DNA of 64,000 nucleotides from Moesziomyces globuligerus (GCA_030849465.1 JARVLF010000006.1:1302001-1366000); one strand, 5' to 3'. Numbered from the stretch's first letter, positions 41,013 to 51,150 are shown. Notes: generated by a model from the sequence alone, not told the origin. A program made the numbers and translations.

Positions 41013-42623
41013 ATGGCCGACTCAGCCGGTCTCCGAACCCGGAGCGCCGCCGCCTCCAACAAGGCCAACGCCACGCCCAACGGCAAGAGCAAGTCTGCCT
41101 CGGCCGCCAAGAAGCGCGCCGCCGTCGAGGACGAGCGCGACGCCGACGAGATCAAGGCCAACTACAAGCCCAAACACTCCTACCTCCACGTCGACCTCAA
41201 CGATGACCAGATCATGGGCGGCGGCAAGCAGCAGACCCTCGTCAAGTACACGCCCGGCATCGTCATCTCTGAGCAGGGTCGCGAGACCGACAAGAAGCTC
41301 GACGAACACTCGGACTGGGAGTTCGGTGGACCCTGGGGTGTCACCGCCATGATGACGCTCTTCCCGCTCCTCATGTACTACCTCTGGATCTGCCTCTGGT
41401 TCTACGACGGCAGGCTCGTCGTGCCCAACTCGCTCGACGACGCCTGGCCCTTCCTCCAGCGCATGGGCGCCCACGTTCGCGACGACGCCTTCCCCACCAA
41501 GCGCGCCTTTGCCGGCTACGGCGGCCTCATGGTCTTCCAGTTCCTCCTCGCCGTCGTCATGCCCGGCTACATGCAGGAGGGCCTCCCCGTGCCTTCGCTC
41601 GGCTACAAGACGCTCATGTACAAGTGCAACGCGCTCTCGTCCTTCTACGCCACGCTCGTCACCTGCGCCGCCCTCCACGTCAGCGGCGTCTACCGCCTCA
41701 CCACCATCATCGAGCACTTTGGCGAGTACATGACGGTGAGCATGATCGCCGGCTACGCCGTCAGCGTCGCCACCTACCTGCACGCCGTCTTGACCAACAC
41801 AACCCACCGCATGTCTGGCAACTTTGCCTACGACTTCTTCATGGGTGCGGCGCTCAACCCGCGCATCGGCTCGGTCGACCTCAAGATGTGGGCCGAGGTG
41901 CGCATTCCGTGGGTGCTGCTCTTCCTCATCAGCGTCAGCGGCGCGTGCAAGCAGTACGAGGTGTACGGCTACGTGACGCCCAACATGGCCTTCATGGTGC
42001 TCGCCACCGGCCTCTACATCAACGCGTGCGGAAAGGGCGAGGAGTGCATCCCGCAGACCTGGGATATGTTCCACGAGAAGTGGGGCTTCATGGTCATCTT
42101 CTGGAACTTTGCCGGCGTGCCCTTCACCTACTGCTACAGCATCGTCTACATGGCCGCCCACCCTCCGTCGTACTACAAGTTCAGCACGCCCACCTACGTC
42201 TTCATGTTCTCGCTGCTGCTCTTCGCCCACTACGTCTTTGATTCGTCCATGGCGCAGAAGTCGCGCTTCCGCATGCAGCTCCAGGGCACGTTCAAGCACC
42301 GCTGGACCTTCCCGCAGTGGCCCTGGTCGACGCTCAAGGACCCGCGCTACCTCCAGACCGAGCACGGCAACGCGCTCCTCATCGACGGCTGGTGGCAGTT
42401 CCTGCGCAAGCCCAACTACACCGCCGACTGGACGCAGGCGTTCCTGTGGGGCGCCATCGCCGGCACCCGCTCCATCATCCCCTACTACTACTCGGTCTTC
42501 TTCCTCGCCGTCCTCACCCACCGCTGCGGCCGCGACTTTGAGCGCTGCGGACGCAAGTACGGCAAGGACTGGGACAAGTACTGCACCATCGTCAAGTACG
42601 CCTTCATCCCTTTCGTCTACTAA
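41013..42623 (+). CDS. ERG4: Sterol C-24(28) reductase, last step of ergosterol synthesis
   Basis: A single exon of 536 residues from the ATG at 41013 (MADSAGLRTRSAA). About 90 hydrophilic residues are followed by a polytopic membrane region with roughly eight or more hydrophobic segments. Family signatures of the ERG4/ERG24 reductases are present: AALNPRIGSVDLKMWAEVR, then LLIDGWWQFLRKPNYTADW with NADPH-site character, HRCGRDFERCGRKYGKDW and the C-terminal YAFIPFVY. It resembles Erg4 rather than Erg24 in the WGVTAMMTLFPLLMYYLWIC N-terminal segment and the EHFGEYMTVSMIAGYAVSVA region. The enzyme reduces the C-24(28) double bond of ergosta-tetraenol to ergosterol in the ER. Start chosen because the upstream in-frame codons have no similarity. 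Confidence 0.95.
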   Translation: MADSAGLRTRSAAASNKANATPNGKSKSASAAKKRAAVEDERDADEIKANYKPKHSYLHVDLNDDQIMGGGKQQTLVKYTPGIVISEQGRETDKKLDEHSDWEFGGPWGVTAMMTLFPLLMYYLWICLWFYDGRLVVPNSLDDAWPFLQRMGAHVRDDAFPTKRAFAGYGGLMVFQFLLAVVMPGYMQEGLPVPSLGYKTLMYKCNALSSFYATLVTCAALHVSGVYRLTTIIEHFGEYMTVSMIAGYAVSVATYLHAVLTNTTHRMSGNFAYDFFMGAALNPRIGSVDLKMWAEVRIPWVLLFLISVSGACKQYEVYGYVTPNMAFMVLATGLYINACGKGEECIPQTWDMFHEKWGFMVIFWNFAGVPFTYCYSIVYMAAHPPSYYKFSTPTYVFMFSLLLFAHYVFDSSMAQKSRFRMQLQGTFKHRWTFPQWPWSTLKDPRYLQTEHGNALLIDGWWQFLRKPNYTADWTQAFLWGAIAGTRSIIPYYYSVFFLAVLTHRCGRDFERCGRKYGKDWDKYCTIVKYAFIPFVY

Positions 42624-43718
42624 GCGGTTCAGCAGACCTCCGTCTGCCGCAGGTCTTCTTTGCCATACAGGCTGGCACACATTCGCATGCCCTGCTTGCT
42701 CGCAAAGCTTTTCAGGAGTGCCGACGCCTCCTGAAAGGGCTCGCTTTCCTCCCGGGCGACCTCAGCTCCTTTCCACGTCGAGATCGGCTTCCACAGCCAC
42801 GTCGCTCCCCCTTGCCTTTCCCGTCTCTCTCCGCCTTCCTCTTTAGCGCACCGAGTGTGTACCATATTCTCGCCCGAATCTTGTTCTGAATCTTAAGCCA
42901 GATGCGGACTAGGTTGGGCTCATCCGCATTGCATCGGTGTGATCCCGATGTCCGAACACGTGTGGGCTCGATCGGGGCCCCGCGTTGGCTTCGGAAGCGC
43001 CCAGAGCTTCTGGTAGCAACCGAGCTCGGGACAAGCAGAAGAGCGCTCTAGAGTTCGGTCGGAGCGAGGCCGCCAGAGGTCGACGTCGAAGATAAGCGCA
43101 TTTAACTCACAGCACTGCAGGTCGTGCTGCGCCGAGATTTAATTTTGTTGCCCGGCCAAAGCGCCGAGAATCGTGAATGAGGGCAAGCTTTGACCGCCTC
43201 CACTACCGCTGCTCGCTTGGGCTCGATACGTAACCGCGTCCATTGCCGACACCTGCGCCGCCAGCCAGAGCAGCGCAACGGGGAAATCAAGCTCGACCGC
43301 CACTTTCGCTCGGGGCTTCTTGACTGACGAGCCACGTGAGCTTCGGTGGGGGCATGCACGAACGGGCCACGCAGAACACCGCGTGACAGCCTTGCCTCGG
43401 TACTTAGCCGCCGCCCGCGCGCTCACTTATGGGGCGCTCTGCCGTAACGCGCCCGCAACATCGTTTCGGCGATTGTGCCTTTGCCCCGAGCAGTGCAATG
43501 CGGGCGGTGGGACGGTGCGGCTGGTTCGGCATGCAGCCAAGCAGTTAACGACGGGCAAACCGGCTCTGCAGAGTCTGGCAGCACTGCACATGCATGTGGG
43601 CTTATCGCGCCCCGCACGGTTCAAGAATATATAGCCGGTCCCCACCCAGCGTATTCACCATCCTTCATAACACCTTCCGACCCGTACAGCGAAGACGAAA
43701 GTAGCCAGACAAGCAAAC
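42624..43718. promoter_or_regulatory. Spacer upstream of the amidase gene, with TATA box
   Basis: A 1.1 kb region between tandem plus-strand genes. TATATA at 43628-43633 lies 86-91 bases upstream of the amidase ATG. No gene is supported in the rest. Confidence 0.5.
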
Positions 43719-45681
43719 ATGACCGACTACATTGCCAAGAGTAAAGCACACCGGGAGAAGCGGGATGCTTCGATCCCAGCCGCGTACCTGGTGGACCTCT
43801 CTGCGGCGGGCGTGGCTGCGCTGCCGGAAGAGGAGCTGCCGCTGCCGTTCAGCAAGACCAAGCCGCACATGCCGGAGCCGACGAAGATCTATCCTGCGGA
43901 CGACGTGCGCGGTGTGCCGGCCAAGGTACTCTCGCTCGAGGACGTGGCGATCACCGAGACGCCGATCGAGAAGCTGCTCGAGCTGCTGCGCACGGGCAAG
44001 CTCTCGTCGGTGCGGGCGACCGAAGCCTTCCTGCGGCGCGCAGTGCTCGCGCACCAACTCACCAACTGCTGCACCGACATCTTTGTCGACCGGGCGCTGG
44101 CGCGTGCCAAGCAGTGCGACGACCACCTCGCCAGCACGGGCAAACCCATCGGCCTCCTCCACGGACTGCCCGTCTCGCTCAAGGACCAGTTCGACATCCA
44201 GGACACCGAGATGACCATGGGCTACGTCGGATGGATCGGTCGCGTGGCCAAGAAGAACAGCGTCATCACCGACGTGATCCTCCGCGCCGGCGGCGTGCCC
44301 TACGTGCGCACCTCGATCCCGCAGAGTCTCATGCGCTGCGAGACGCACAACCACATCTACGGCCGCACCGTCAGCCCGTTCAACCGCAGCTTCACGCCGG
44401 GCGGCAGCAGCGGAGGCGAAGGCGCGCTCGTCGGCATGCACGGCAGCCCTCTCGGCCTGGGAACCGATATCGGCGGCTCGGTACGTGTGCCCTCGGCCTT
44501 CAACGGGCTGTGGGGGATGCGTCCCTCGATGCATCGTGTGCCGTACGAGGGAGCGGCCAACTCGTTCCTCGGCCAGGAGTCGGTCAGTTCGGTCATCGGT
44601 CCGCTGACGCACTCGCTCGAGGGTGTGGTGACCTTCATGCGTGCTGTGCTGGGCGAACGACCGTGGGAGCTCGATCCGATCCTGGTCTCGATGCCGTTCA
44701 ACGAGGAGGCGTACGCGCTCAAGGATCTGCAGCTGCAAAAGGGCAGCAGCACGTCGGTGTCGGCGTATGCGGCAGGTGAGACGCAGCTGTGCTTTGCCAT
44801 CGAGTGGGACGACGGCATCGTGCATCCGCACCCGCCCATCACGCGTGCGCTGCGCGAGACCAAGCAGAAGCTCGAGGCGGCGGGCCACAAGGTGATCGAC
44901 TGGATCCCCTACGACCACCTGCGCGCGTACGACATCATCGGACGCATCTACGCAGCGGACGGCGGCGAAGACATCCGCCGAAGCTGCGAACAGGGCGGCG
45001 AACCGGTCATGTACAACCTCATGGCCGACGGCAAACCCTCCAAGCACCTCTCGACCTTCGAATCGTGGCAGGTCAACCGCGAGAAGAGCCAGTACCGCAA
45101 GGAGTACCTCGACTACTGGCAGGCCACCAAGGACAAGACGGGCACCGGTCGACCTGTGGATGCCATCATCGCGCCCGTCAGCAACTGGGCCAGTTGCCCG
45201 CACGACACCAACGACCACGTCTCCTACACCACCCAGTGGAAGTAAGTTACCCCTCCCATCTCACTATCGCCGAATGCCAAAGCCACGCACACGACTTGCT
45301 GACTCGCGTCGCTCTGTTTTCTCACACGCGGGATGTGTGCACGACAGCCTGCTCGACCGACCCTGCGTCGTGTTCCCCGTCGGCTTCGTCGACCCGGCCA
45401 AGGACCCCAAGACGTCGCTCGACAAGCCCTACACCGGTCTGCCCGACAACGTGGACCAAGAGTACTGGGACCGATGTGAGTGCATTTGCTTTCCGGCGAT
45501 CGCTCGCTTTTTGGACTGGCAGAGCTTGTACTGACGCTTTCTCTGTGTTTTGGTGCTGGCAGACGAGCCGGAGAAGTGGGCGGGCATGCCGATCAACCTG
45601 CAGGTGGTGGGCAAGCGTCTCCAGGACGAAGAGCTGCTCGGCCTCGCCAAGGTCATCCGCGATGCCGGCGCCACCCTCTGA
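43719..45681 (+). CDS. Amidase-signature hydrolase (fatty acid amide hydrolase/acetamidase type)
   Basis: Three exons, 43719-45241, 45348-45475 and 45563-45681, with introns of 106 and 87 nt; 589 residues. The amidase signature is complete: K155 in PVSLKDQFDI, the cis-serine S230 in PGGSSGGEGALVG, and the nucleophile S254 in GLGTDIGGSVRVPSAFNG. Spacing K-75-S-24-S is the same as in mammalian FAAH, so the Ser-cisSer-Lys triad should be functional. Exons 2 and 3 supply the conserved C-terminal part (LLDRPCVVFPVGFVDPAK and MPINLQVVGKRLQDEELLG). There is no signal peptide or strong N-terminal membrane helix, so a cytosolic enzyme is likely. Substrate could be acetamide, a fatty acid amide or another small amide. 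A TATA box lies 86-91 bases upstream, suggesting regulated expression. Confidence 0.93.
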
Positions 45682-46579
45682 TGGCCAGAGCCCAAGTCGC
45701 GATATGATATGGACAAGTTTTTTGTGAACCATGTTAGCTGCGCGCAATACAACACGTTTGAAGATGTGAAAATGTTCGGGGGGAGGTGTGTGCGCGGTTA
45801 TCTCGCGCGTTAGCACCGACGGGCGGCGGTGGATGGGGGATGGCTCATGCAGCCGCTGCGAAGCTGCCTCAGAGCCAGGAGGCTCCGCTCAGCCGCCGAA
45901 TGTTAACGCCATCGGCCAAGCCGACCTCCACCGTAGCGACCACTATCGCCCAACAGACCCAGTCCGCGCCTCGCCGTCTCGTTTGCTTCTTGCTGCCTAC
46001 TCCCTACTCTTCCACCCCGGCAGGCCAGATACCCCTTCCCTCTCCTCTTTCACAACGCTCAATACTGTCTTCGAGCGTACTCAGACGCACACAACGCCCA
46101 TCTAATCTCACGACTCGCTCCTCGCAGCCTCCGTTGCGCAGCGGACTGCTTCTACCGATAGCACAGTCTCGGTGCAGACTCGATCGCCACCGTGCACCAG
46201 CCCCGTTCGCGCACTCACGCTTACGGACAACAGCATCGGCCACCAGTCTAGCGAGTGGAAGGCACAGTCAGCACTGTCGGTGGCTTTGTAGCACATACAC
46301 GGCACGAGTAGGACGTGCGGAGCTGCTCTTGGCACGAGAAGCCGATGCGAGTGGAATCGTGCCGAGTCTCTTTGCTGCGTACCTCTTTTTGAGCGCACAC
46401 GCCGGCGAGCGCCTCGTCGTCAGCTTAGCAGTGCCTGGTTGCGGCCCTCGCTTCGGGTGATCCAACCAGCGTCGGTCTCGCCCCGCACCCCCCCACGGAG
46501 CGCGCGGAGCGCGCGGGCTGTTGGGCTCTCGCAAGGTCGGCAGCGCACACGCGCACGGCTAGGGCGTGTAGCGGCAAGG
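45682..46579. other. Spacer upstream of mitochondrial carrier
   Basis: An 898 bp region between tandem plus-strand genes. The carrier frame is open from 46439 but without an ATG before 46580. No other gene recognised; a short upstream exon for the carrier is possible. Confidence 0.35.
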
Positions 46580-47545
46580 ATGCACTCGTCGGCGATCGCA
46601 GGCGCGTGTGCGGGCCTGGTGTCGAGCGTGCTCACCTGTCCGCTGGATGTGGTCAAGACGCGTCTGCAGGCGCAAGAGGGACGTCGACGTCCGCCACCTG
46701 CTGCTGCCGGTGCCGGCGCACCTGGAGTCACCGCAGCGGCGGATGCGATCGCAGCACCCGAGGCGGCACGATATCTCGGACTGCGCGGAACGCTGCGCAA
46801 GATCTGGATCGACGATGGCATTCGAGGCTTCTACCGCGGACTGGGTCCTACGATCTTTGGCTACCTCCCGACGTGGGCGATCTACTTTAGCGTGTACGAC
46901 TCGTGCAAGGAGATGCTGGCGCGCGACGTGGCACCGAGTGGCGAGGAGGACTTTGTCAACCACATTGTCTCGGCCATGACCGCCGGTGCGGCTAGCACCA
47001 TCTGCACCTCGCCGCTCTGGGTGGTCAAGACGCGCTTCATGCTCCAATCGTCACGCTCCACGGCGAGCGTTCAACGCTACCGCCATACCGCCGATGCGTT
47101 TGTCCAGATCTATCGCTCCGAGGGTCTGCGTGGATTCTACAAGGGGCTGCTGCCGAGTCTGTTTGGCGTGAGCCATGTGGCGGTGCAGTTCCCGCTCTAC
47201 GAGAGCTTCAAGTCGATAGCGCGCACGCGCGCGCGCCACGACGAGCTCGCCCCCGCAGAGATCCTCGCGTGCTCCAGCAGCGCAAAGATGATCGCATCCG
47301 TCACGACCTATCCGCACGAAGTGCTGCGGACGCGTCTGCAGATGCAGCCCAGAGGTCAGCCCGGCGTCGTGGCAAGGTACTCGGGCGTCTGGCAGGCGTG
47401 TAGAACCATCGCAAGGGACGAGGGCGTCAGGGGTTTCTACAAGGGTATGACCGTCAACCTCGTCAGGACCGTTCCATCGTCTGCGCTCACCATCCTCACC
47501 TACGAACTCATCATGCAGCACCTCACACATCCAGACCCCGCATAG
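46580..47545 (+). CDS. Mitochondrial carrier, NAD/FAD/folate transporter branch (Yia6/Flx1/SLC25A32-like)
   Basis: A single exon of 321 residues from the ATG at 46580 (MHSSAIAGACAGLV). Three carrier repeats are seen with the signature Px[DE]xx[KR] at their odd helices: PLDVVKTRLQ, PLWVVKTRFM and PHEVLRTRLQMQ. The second one has Trp in place of the acidic residue, a mark of the pyridine-nucleotide/FAD/folate carriers. Other marks are GFYRGLGPTIFGYLPTWAIY, GVSHVAVQFPLYESFK and GFYKGMTVNLVRTVPSSALT. Six membrane helices in the inner mitochondrial membrane are expected. NAD+ (Yia6/Yea6) is my first guess for the substrate, FAD or folate the alternatives. No ATG lies upstream in the same open stretch, so a spliced N-terminal extension as in yeast Yia6 is possible. 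Confidence 0.9.
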   Translation: MHSSAIAGACAGLVSSVLTCPLDVVKTRLQAQEGRRRPPPAAAGAGAPGVTAAADAIAAPEAARYLGLRGTLRKIWIDDGIRGFYRGLGPTIFGYLPTWAIYFSVYDSCKEMLARDVAPSGEEDFVNHIVSAMTAGAASTICTSPLWVVKTRFMLQSSRSTASVQRYRHTADAFVQIYRSEGLRGFYKGLLPSLFGVSHVAVQFPLYESFKSIARTRARHDELAPAEILACSSSAKMIASVTTYPHEVLRTRLQMQPRGQPGVVARYSGVWQACRTIARDEGVRGFYKGMTVNLVRTVPSSALTILTYELIMQHLTHPDPA

Positions 47546-47929
47546 CCTGGTCGAAATGCATCCGACTTAGAGATCCGTGACCATGGTTTCGTCGCCGTGT
47601 GTGCATGTGCAGGTTCTGGCCGCCGAAGCGAACCGCGGGAAGGGAAATTTAGGCAGCGGTGTGTTGGTGCATGGACGTGCTCCCTGCGTACAAGGACGCT
47701 TGGAGAGCGAGTCGAAGTGGGAAACAGAGCTGCAGGAGCGCGGTGAGTATCAAGCGTCCAAGGGATCTTGCAGTGTGTCGGAAGCTCGACACGTGAGTCG
47801 AGGCGGGACGAGGCTTCGATGACCTTTTACTTTCCGGCAATGCGACGAGGGCTGTGCTTCCCTGCATGTCTATGGACGTCGGTGATCCATCTCGAGAGGC
47901 AAGTCAAGCGGTATATGCGTCGGATGCGC

Positions 47930-48320
47930 CTCCAAGCACTCGATAGCACTGCTACACCACTCGATAGCACTGGGAAGCATTCGTTAGCATTCGAAAGCAC
48001 TCGATAGCATTCGATAGAACTCGATAGCACTGCTACACCACTCGATAGCACTGGGAAGCATTCGTTAGCATTCGAAAGCACTCGATAGCACTCGATAGCA
48101 TTCGAGAGTACTCGATAGCATTCGATAGCACCTCGCAAGGAATAGAAGGTACTCTTGAGCATTGGAACAGCATTCGGAAGCATTCTGAAGCATCGAAAGC
48201 ATCGAAAGCATCGAAAGCGTGGGGCGAGCAGTGTCGGCAAGCGGCTCCAAGAGGCCAATTTGACTGCACAATGCGTCATTCGACCAGCACTCGACCAGCA
48301 CTCGAACAGCACTCGGACAG
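47930..48320. repeat. Decameric tandem repeat array (TCGATAGCAC family) with exact 72-bp duplication
   Basis: Tandem units of about 10 bp with consensus YCGATAGCAY and variants (TCGTTAGCAT, TCGAAAGCAC) run from about 47935 to 48140. They continue as ATCGAAAGC units at about 48188-48216 and CGACCAGCACT units (11 bp) at about 48279-48315. The segment 47938-48009 is repeated exactly at 48019-48090 (offset 81 bp), showing recent higher-order duplication. It lies between two convergent genes. Confidence 0.9.
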
Positions 48321-48447
48321 GAGTGGAACGACAATCCCATGATTCGAGAGCGAGACGTCAACAGGCAAGGGATACGACTCGTAACGACTGGTAAAGGCAC
48401 TTGGGGACACACAGACTGTAGGCGGACTCGGAGGCATTTGGCAGCGC

Positions 48448-48510
48448 GGAGAGAGAGAGGAAGAGAGGAAGAGAGGAAGAGAGGAAGAGAGGAAGAGAGG
48501 AAGAGGGAGG
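48448..48510. repeat. Purine-rich GGAAGAGA microsatellite
   Basis: About six copies of an 8-bp unit GGAAGAGA preceded by GAGAGAGA. The strand is almost entirely purine over ~60 bases. Confidence 0.9.
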
Positions 48511-48664
48511 ATGAACAGGCATTTACACGTTGCGAAGCCGACTCGAACTTCATCGGCGAAAAGCTCTATACGGCTAAGAGAGGGCAAGACAAGGGGACCG
48601 TGGAGCGCACTGAGGTCAGATCGTGGCCTCTTCTCACCATCACCCCCCTCCCCCCTCCCGCCTC

Positions 48665-48780
48665 TCAGTGATGCAGTAATGCAGTGATGCACCTCCCTTC
48701 AACACCGCTTCAACATCGCTTCACACCACTTCACACCGCTTCACATCGCTTGACACCACCTTGCAGCCTTGCAGCCTTGC
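48665..48780. repeat. Short degenerate repeats (GATGCAGTAAT and CTTCACACCG types)
   Basis: Two small families follow each other: TGATGCAGTAATGCAG units at 48665-48690, then CTTCACACCG/CTTCACATCG decamer-like units at 48708-48758, ending with TTGCAGCC copies. Degenerate but clearly periodic. Confidence 0.7.
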
Positions 48781-48910
48781 CGCCTTGGCGCTTTTTCTCT
48801 TGCTCCCACGCTCCCACCCTCGCTTGGCCCCACTCGTCCTCCTTACGAACCTTCACACTCGAATAGAACCGCGATCCATGAGTCATTTAATCGTTCGTGC
48901 GGGGCTTGTG

Positions 48911-50950
48911 CTACTTTTCCGCGACCGAGGCATGCGGGCCATCGTACGGAGGCGGGGCGGCCACGTCTGCTGGCGTGAGCACGTCGGCGCTACGGGGCAT
49001 GAGGGGTTGTTTGTCGCTGCCCTTGTAAAACGCGTCGTCGCGCTCGTCGTCCTGGCTGCCGAGCGATTCGAGGTCGACGTCCTGCGAGAGCCTGGAGCGC
49101 CTCGAGCCGTGACTCGGCGCCGGGCTCGGACCGCGCCAGTTGGCAGGGAGGAGGTTCGAGGCCCACTGACCCAAGCTCTGCGCCGAGGCCTGACTATGCC
49201 CGCTGTGCGCGGTCGAAGGACCAAACGAGCTCATCGAGAGCGGACTGAGCGTATTCGCCTGCGCCAGCTGCTGGCTGCTCGAGCTGCTGCTCGGGCTGAG
49301 CTGCTGCGACGAGTTGGAGCTCGCCGCATCGTCGCCGCGCACAAAGTAGGCGGGCAGATAGAGCACGCCGTTCTTCTTCTTGGTGGGGCTGTCGGCGGTG
49401 CCTCTGCTCGCCTCGAGCTCGCTGATCGCATCGCCGCGCGACGAGGGCCGCGAGAGCGTCTGCCCCATCCAGGCGAGCACCGACTGGGGCGCAGGATCGC
49501 GGTTGAGCGGCTCCGAGTCCTGCAGCTGGAAGAGGGGCAGACTCAAGCGCGTCGGCCGCGGCGCGGGCATCGAGAGGCGACTCGGATTGGCGGCCGAAGT
49601 GCTGCCGACCGTGTCGTTGCGGTCCATGTCGTCCAAGAGCACGCCGCGGTCCTCGTCGGTGGTCGAACGACGCTTGGATCGGCGACGCGAGAGCGCGCGC
49701 GACGAGCCGCCGCCGCCGCCGCCGCCGATGGGCAGGCTGATCCAGCGGCCGTGCTCGCGCTGGCCGCTGCCACCCCGGCGGCCGCCGCGGCCCAAGCCGG
49801 TGCGACCGCCCAATCGCCAGAAGAAGCCGGGGAGCAAGGTGCGGAAGAAGCCGTAGAGAACGATGGCGACGCCGACGAGGATGAGGAAGCGGCCGTACTT
49901 GCGCAGGAAGATGAGGAAGCCTGCGTCGTTGGCGTGCCAGCTGGAGCCGTAAAAGTGGGAGAAGAAGGCGTCGGGCGCATCGACGGGCTTGACGTTCTTG
50001 CCGTAGAGGCTCTTTGGGAGGACGCGGACGCCCTTGAAGCCGGCCTCGGGCTGCTTTGGCGTGCTGGGGTAGGCGGGACCGTGTCCGTCGACGTAGAGGC
50101 CGTAGGAGGCGGAGACGAACATGGGGCCGGTAGAGAACATGACGGTGGGGTAGTTGGTCAGGTACTGGTGGTTGAAGTTGACGAGGTTGTGGATGAGCTG
50201 ATCCATGAAGGGGTGCGCTTTTGCGGAGAGCATGACGTCGTTTGAGACGCCGACGGGGATGGTTTTGGGGAGGATGACTTCGAAGCGGAGGAGGGGATCG
50301 AAGCGGCGGAGGCAGCCGATGTCGAGGTCCATGTAGATGCCGCCGTAGTGGTGGAGGACAAAGTAGCGGATGGCGTCTGCGCGCTGGATGGGGTAGGGGT
50401 AGCCGTCAAAGACCTCGAGGAACCAGGGGTAGTGTTGTGCGATAAAGGAGCGCGAGTCTGCGTCTGTCCAGAGCATGTACTGGTAGTCTGGATGCATGGC
50501 GGCGCACTCGTCGCGGATGGCCTGCCAGCGAGGGGGCAGATGCTGGTCCTTCCAGGTCTGGTGGATGATGCGGGGGATCTTTTCGGGCGGGTTGGCCTTG
50601 TCCCAGGGCTTGGGCGAGTTGTCGCGCCATGGTTGTGGACGCGCGACGGGGTCGTTGGGGTCGATGGTGGTGGTGGTGGTGGCGTTGGTGGAGGCGGGCG
50701 TGGATGCTGGGGTTGCGTGGGTGAGCTTTGCGAGCCAGGGGATGCGTGCGGACCACGAGTCGGGGCCGTCTGGGCTGTCGCCGGACTGGATCTGTTGCCA
50801 GGAGCCGAGCTCCTCGGGGAGGATGTAGGCGGAGGAGTCGATGGAGAAGTAGGCGTTTGCGGTGGTGAGGACGACGATGGTGCCTGCGAGGAAGAGGCCG
50901 AGGAGGACGAGGAGGATGTGCGAGGTGCGCCTGGAGAGGAGCGAGGCCAT
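48911..50950 (-). CDS. SUR1: Mannosyl-inositolphosphoceramide (MIPC) synthase catalytic subunit, GT32
   Basis: A single exon of 679 residues. A signal-anchor segment lies at 11-30. The glycosyltransferase family 32 domain spans ~125-340: IPRIIHQTWKDQHLPPRW, then QRADAIRYFVLHHYGGIYMD with the metal-binding DLD at 208-210, CLRRFDPLLRFEVILPKT, GVSNDVMLSAKAHPF and VMFSTGPMFVSASYG. A second membrane segment is at ~354-374, after which about 300 disordered Ser-rich residues follow. The two flanking membrane segments and the GVSNDVM motif are those of yeast Sur1/Csg1 and Csh1, which transfer mannose from GDP-mannose to inositolphosphoceramide in the Golgi with Csg2. Yeast Sur1 is about 380 residues; the extra length here is the C-terminal tail. 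An Och1-type role is less likely. Confidence 0.9.
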   Translation of the reverse strand: MASLLSRRTSHILLVLLGLFLAGTIVVLTTANAYFSIDSSAYILPEELGSWQQIQSGDSPDGPDSWSARIPWLAKLTHATPASTPASTNATTTTTIDPNDPVARPQPWRDNSPKPWDKANPPEKIPRIIHQTWKDQHLPPRWQAIRDECAAMHPDYQYMLWTDADSRSFIAQHYPWFLEVFDGYPYPIQRADAIRYFVLHHYGGIYMDLDIGCLRRFDPLLRFEVILPKTIPVGVSNDVMLSAKAHPFMDQLIHNLVNFNHQYLTNYPTVMFSTGPMFVSASYGLYVDGHGPAYPSTPKQPEAGFKGVRVLPKSLYGKNVKPVDAPDAFFSHFYGSSWHANDAGFLIFLRKYGRFLILVGVAIVLYGFFRTLLPGFFWRLGGRTGLGRGGRRGGSGQREHGRWISLPIGGGGGGGSSRALSRRRSKRRSTTDEDRGVLLDDMDRNDTVGSTSAANPSRLSMPAPRPTRLSLPLFQLQDSEPLNRDPAPQSVLAWMGQTLSRPSSRGDAISELEASRGTADSPTKKKNGVLYLPAYFVRGDDAASSNSSQQLSPSSSSSSQQLAQANTLSPLSMSSFGPSTAHSGHSQASAQSLGQWASNLLPANWRGPSPAPSHGSRRSRLSQDVDLESLGSQDDERDDAFYKGSDKQPLMPRSADVLTPADVAAPPPYDGPHASVAEK

Positions 50951-51117
50951 GGTTGCGCGTAGGTGTGTGTGCGTGTGCGTGTGCTTGTGTGTTAGCGGGT
51001 GTGTGTGGCTAGGGCCCGTAGGCCGACGGCAAGCTGGGGAGCGAGGGGGAGCGCAGAGCGTTCTAGACGGTTGCTGGCATGGAGGATGGTGGTTTGCGTC
51101 GTAGCCAGATGGTGTCT

Positions 51118-51150
51118 ATGCGATGCGATGCGATGCGAAGCGATTCGATG
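51118..51150. repeat. GATGC pentanucleotide repeat
   Basis: Four clean ATGCG/GATGC units then diverged ones (AAGCGATTCGATG), about 170 bases upstream of the MIPC synthase ATG. Confidence 0.7.

Larger units (their letters stand above)
47546..48910. other. Convergent spacer filled with tandem repeats
   Basis: A 1.37 kb region between the 3' ends of the carrier gene (+) and the MIPC synthase gene (-). It holds the decamer array, the GA-rich repeat and the CACCGCTTCA-type repeats listed separately. Long minus-strand frames cross it only because the repeats contain no stop in some phases. Confidence 0.6.

Noticed and set aside
41022..42680. A 552-codon minus-strand frame
   Set aside because: It is antisense to ERG4, whose protein is clearly conserved; the antisense product is Val/Glu/His-rich shadow sequence.
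43665..45218. A 517-codon minus-strand frame
   Set aside because: It is antisense to the amidase exon 1 and has no similarity of its own.
46439..46579. N-terminal extension of the mitochondrial carrier
   Set aside because: The frame is open but has no ATG before 46580; the added residues are Arg/Ser-rich without carrier similarity. A spliced extension remains possible.
47930..48320. CRISPR array
   Set aside because: The units are contiguous 10-mers without unique spacers, and the genome is eukaryotic.
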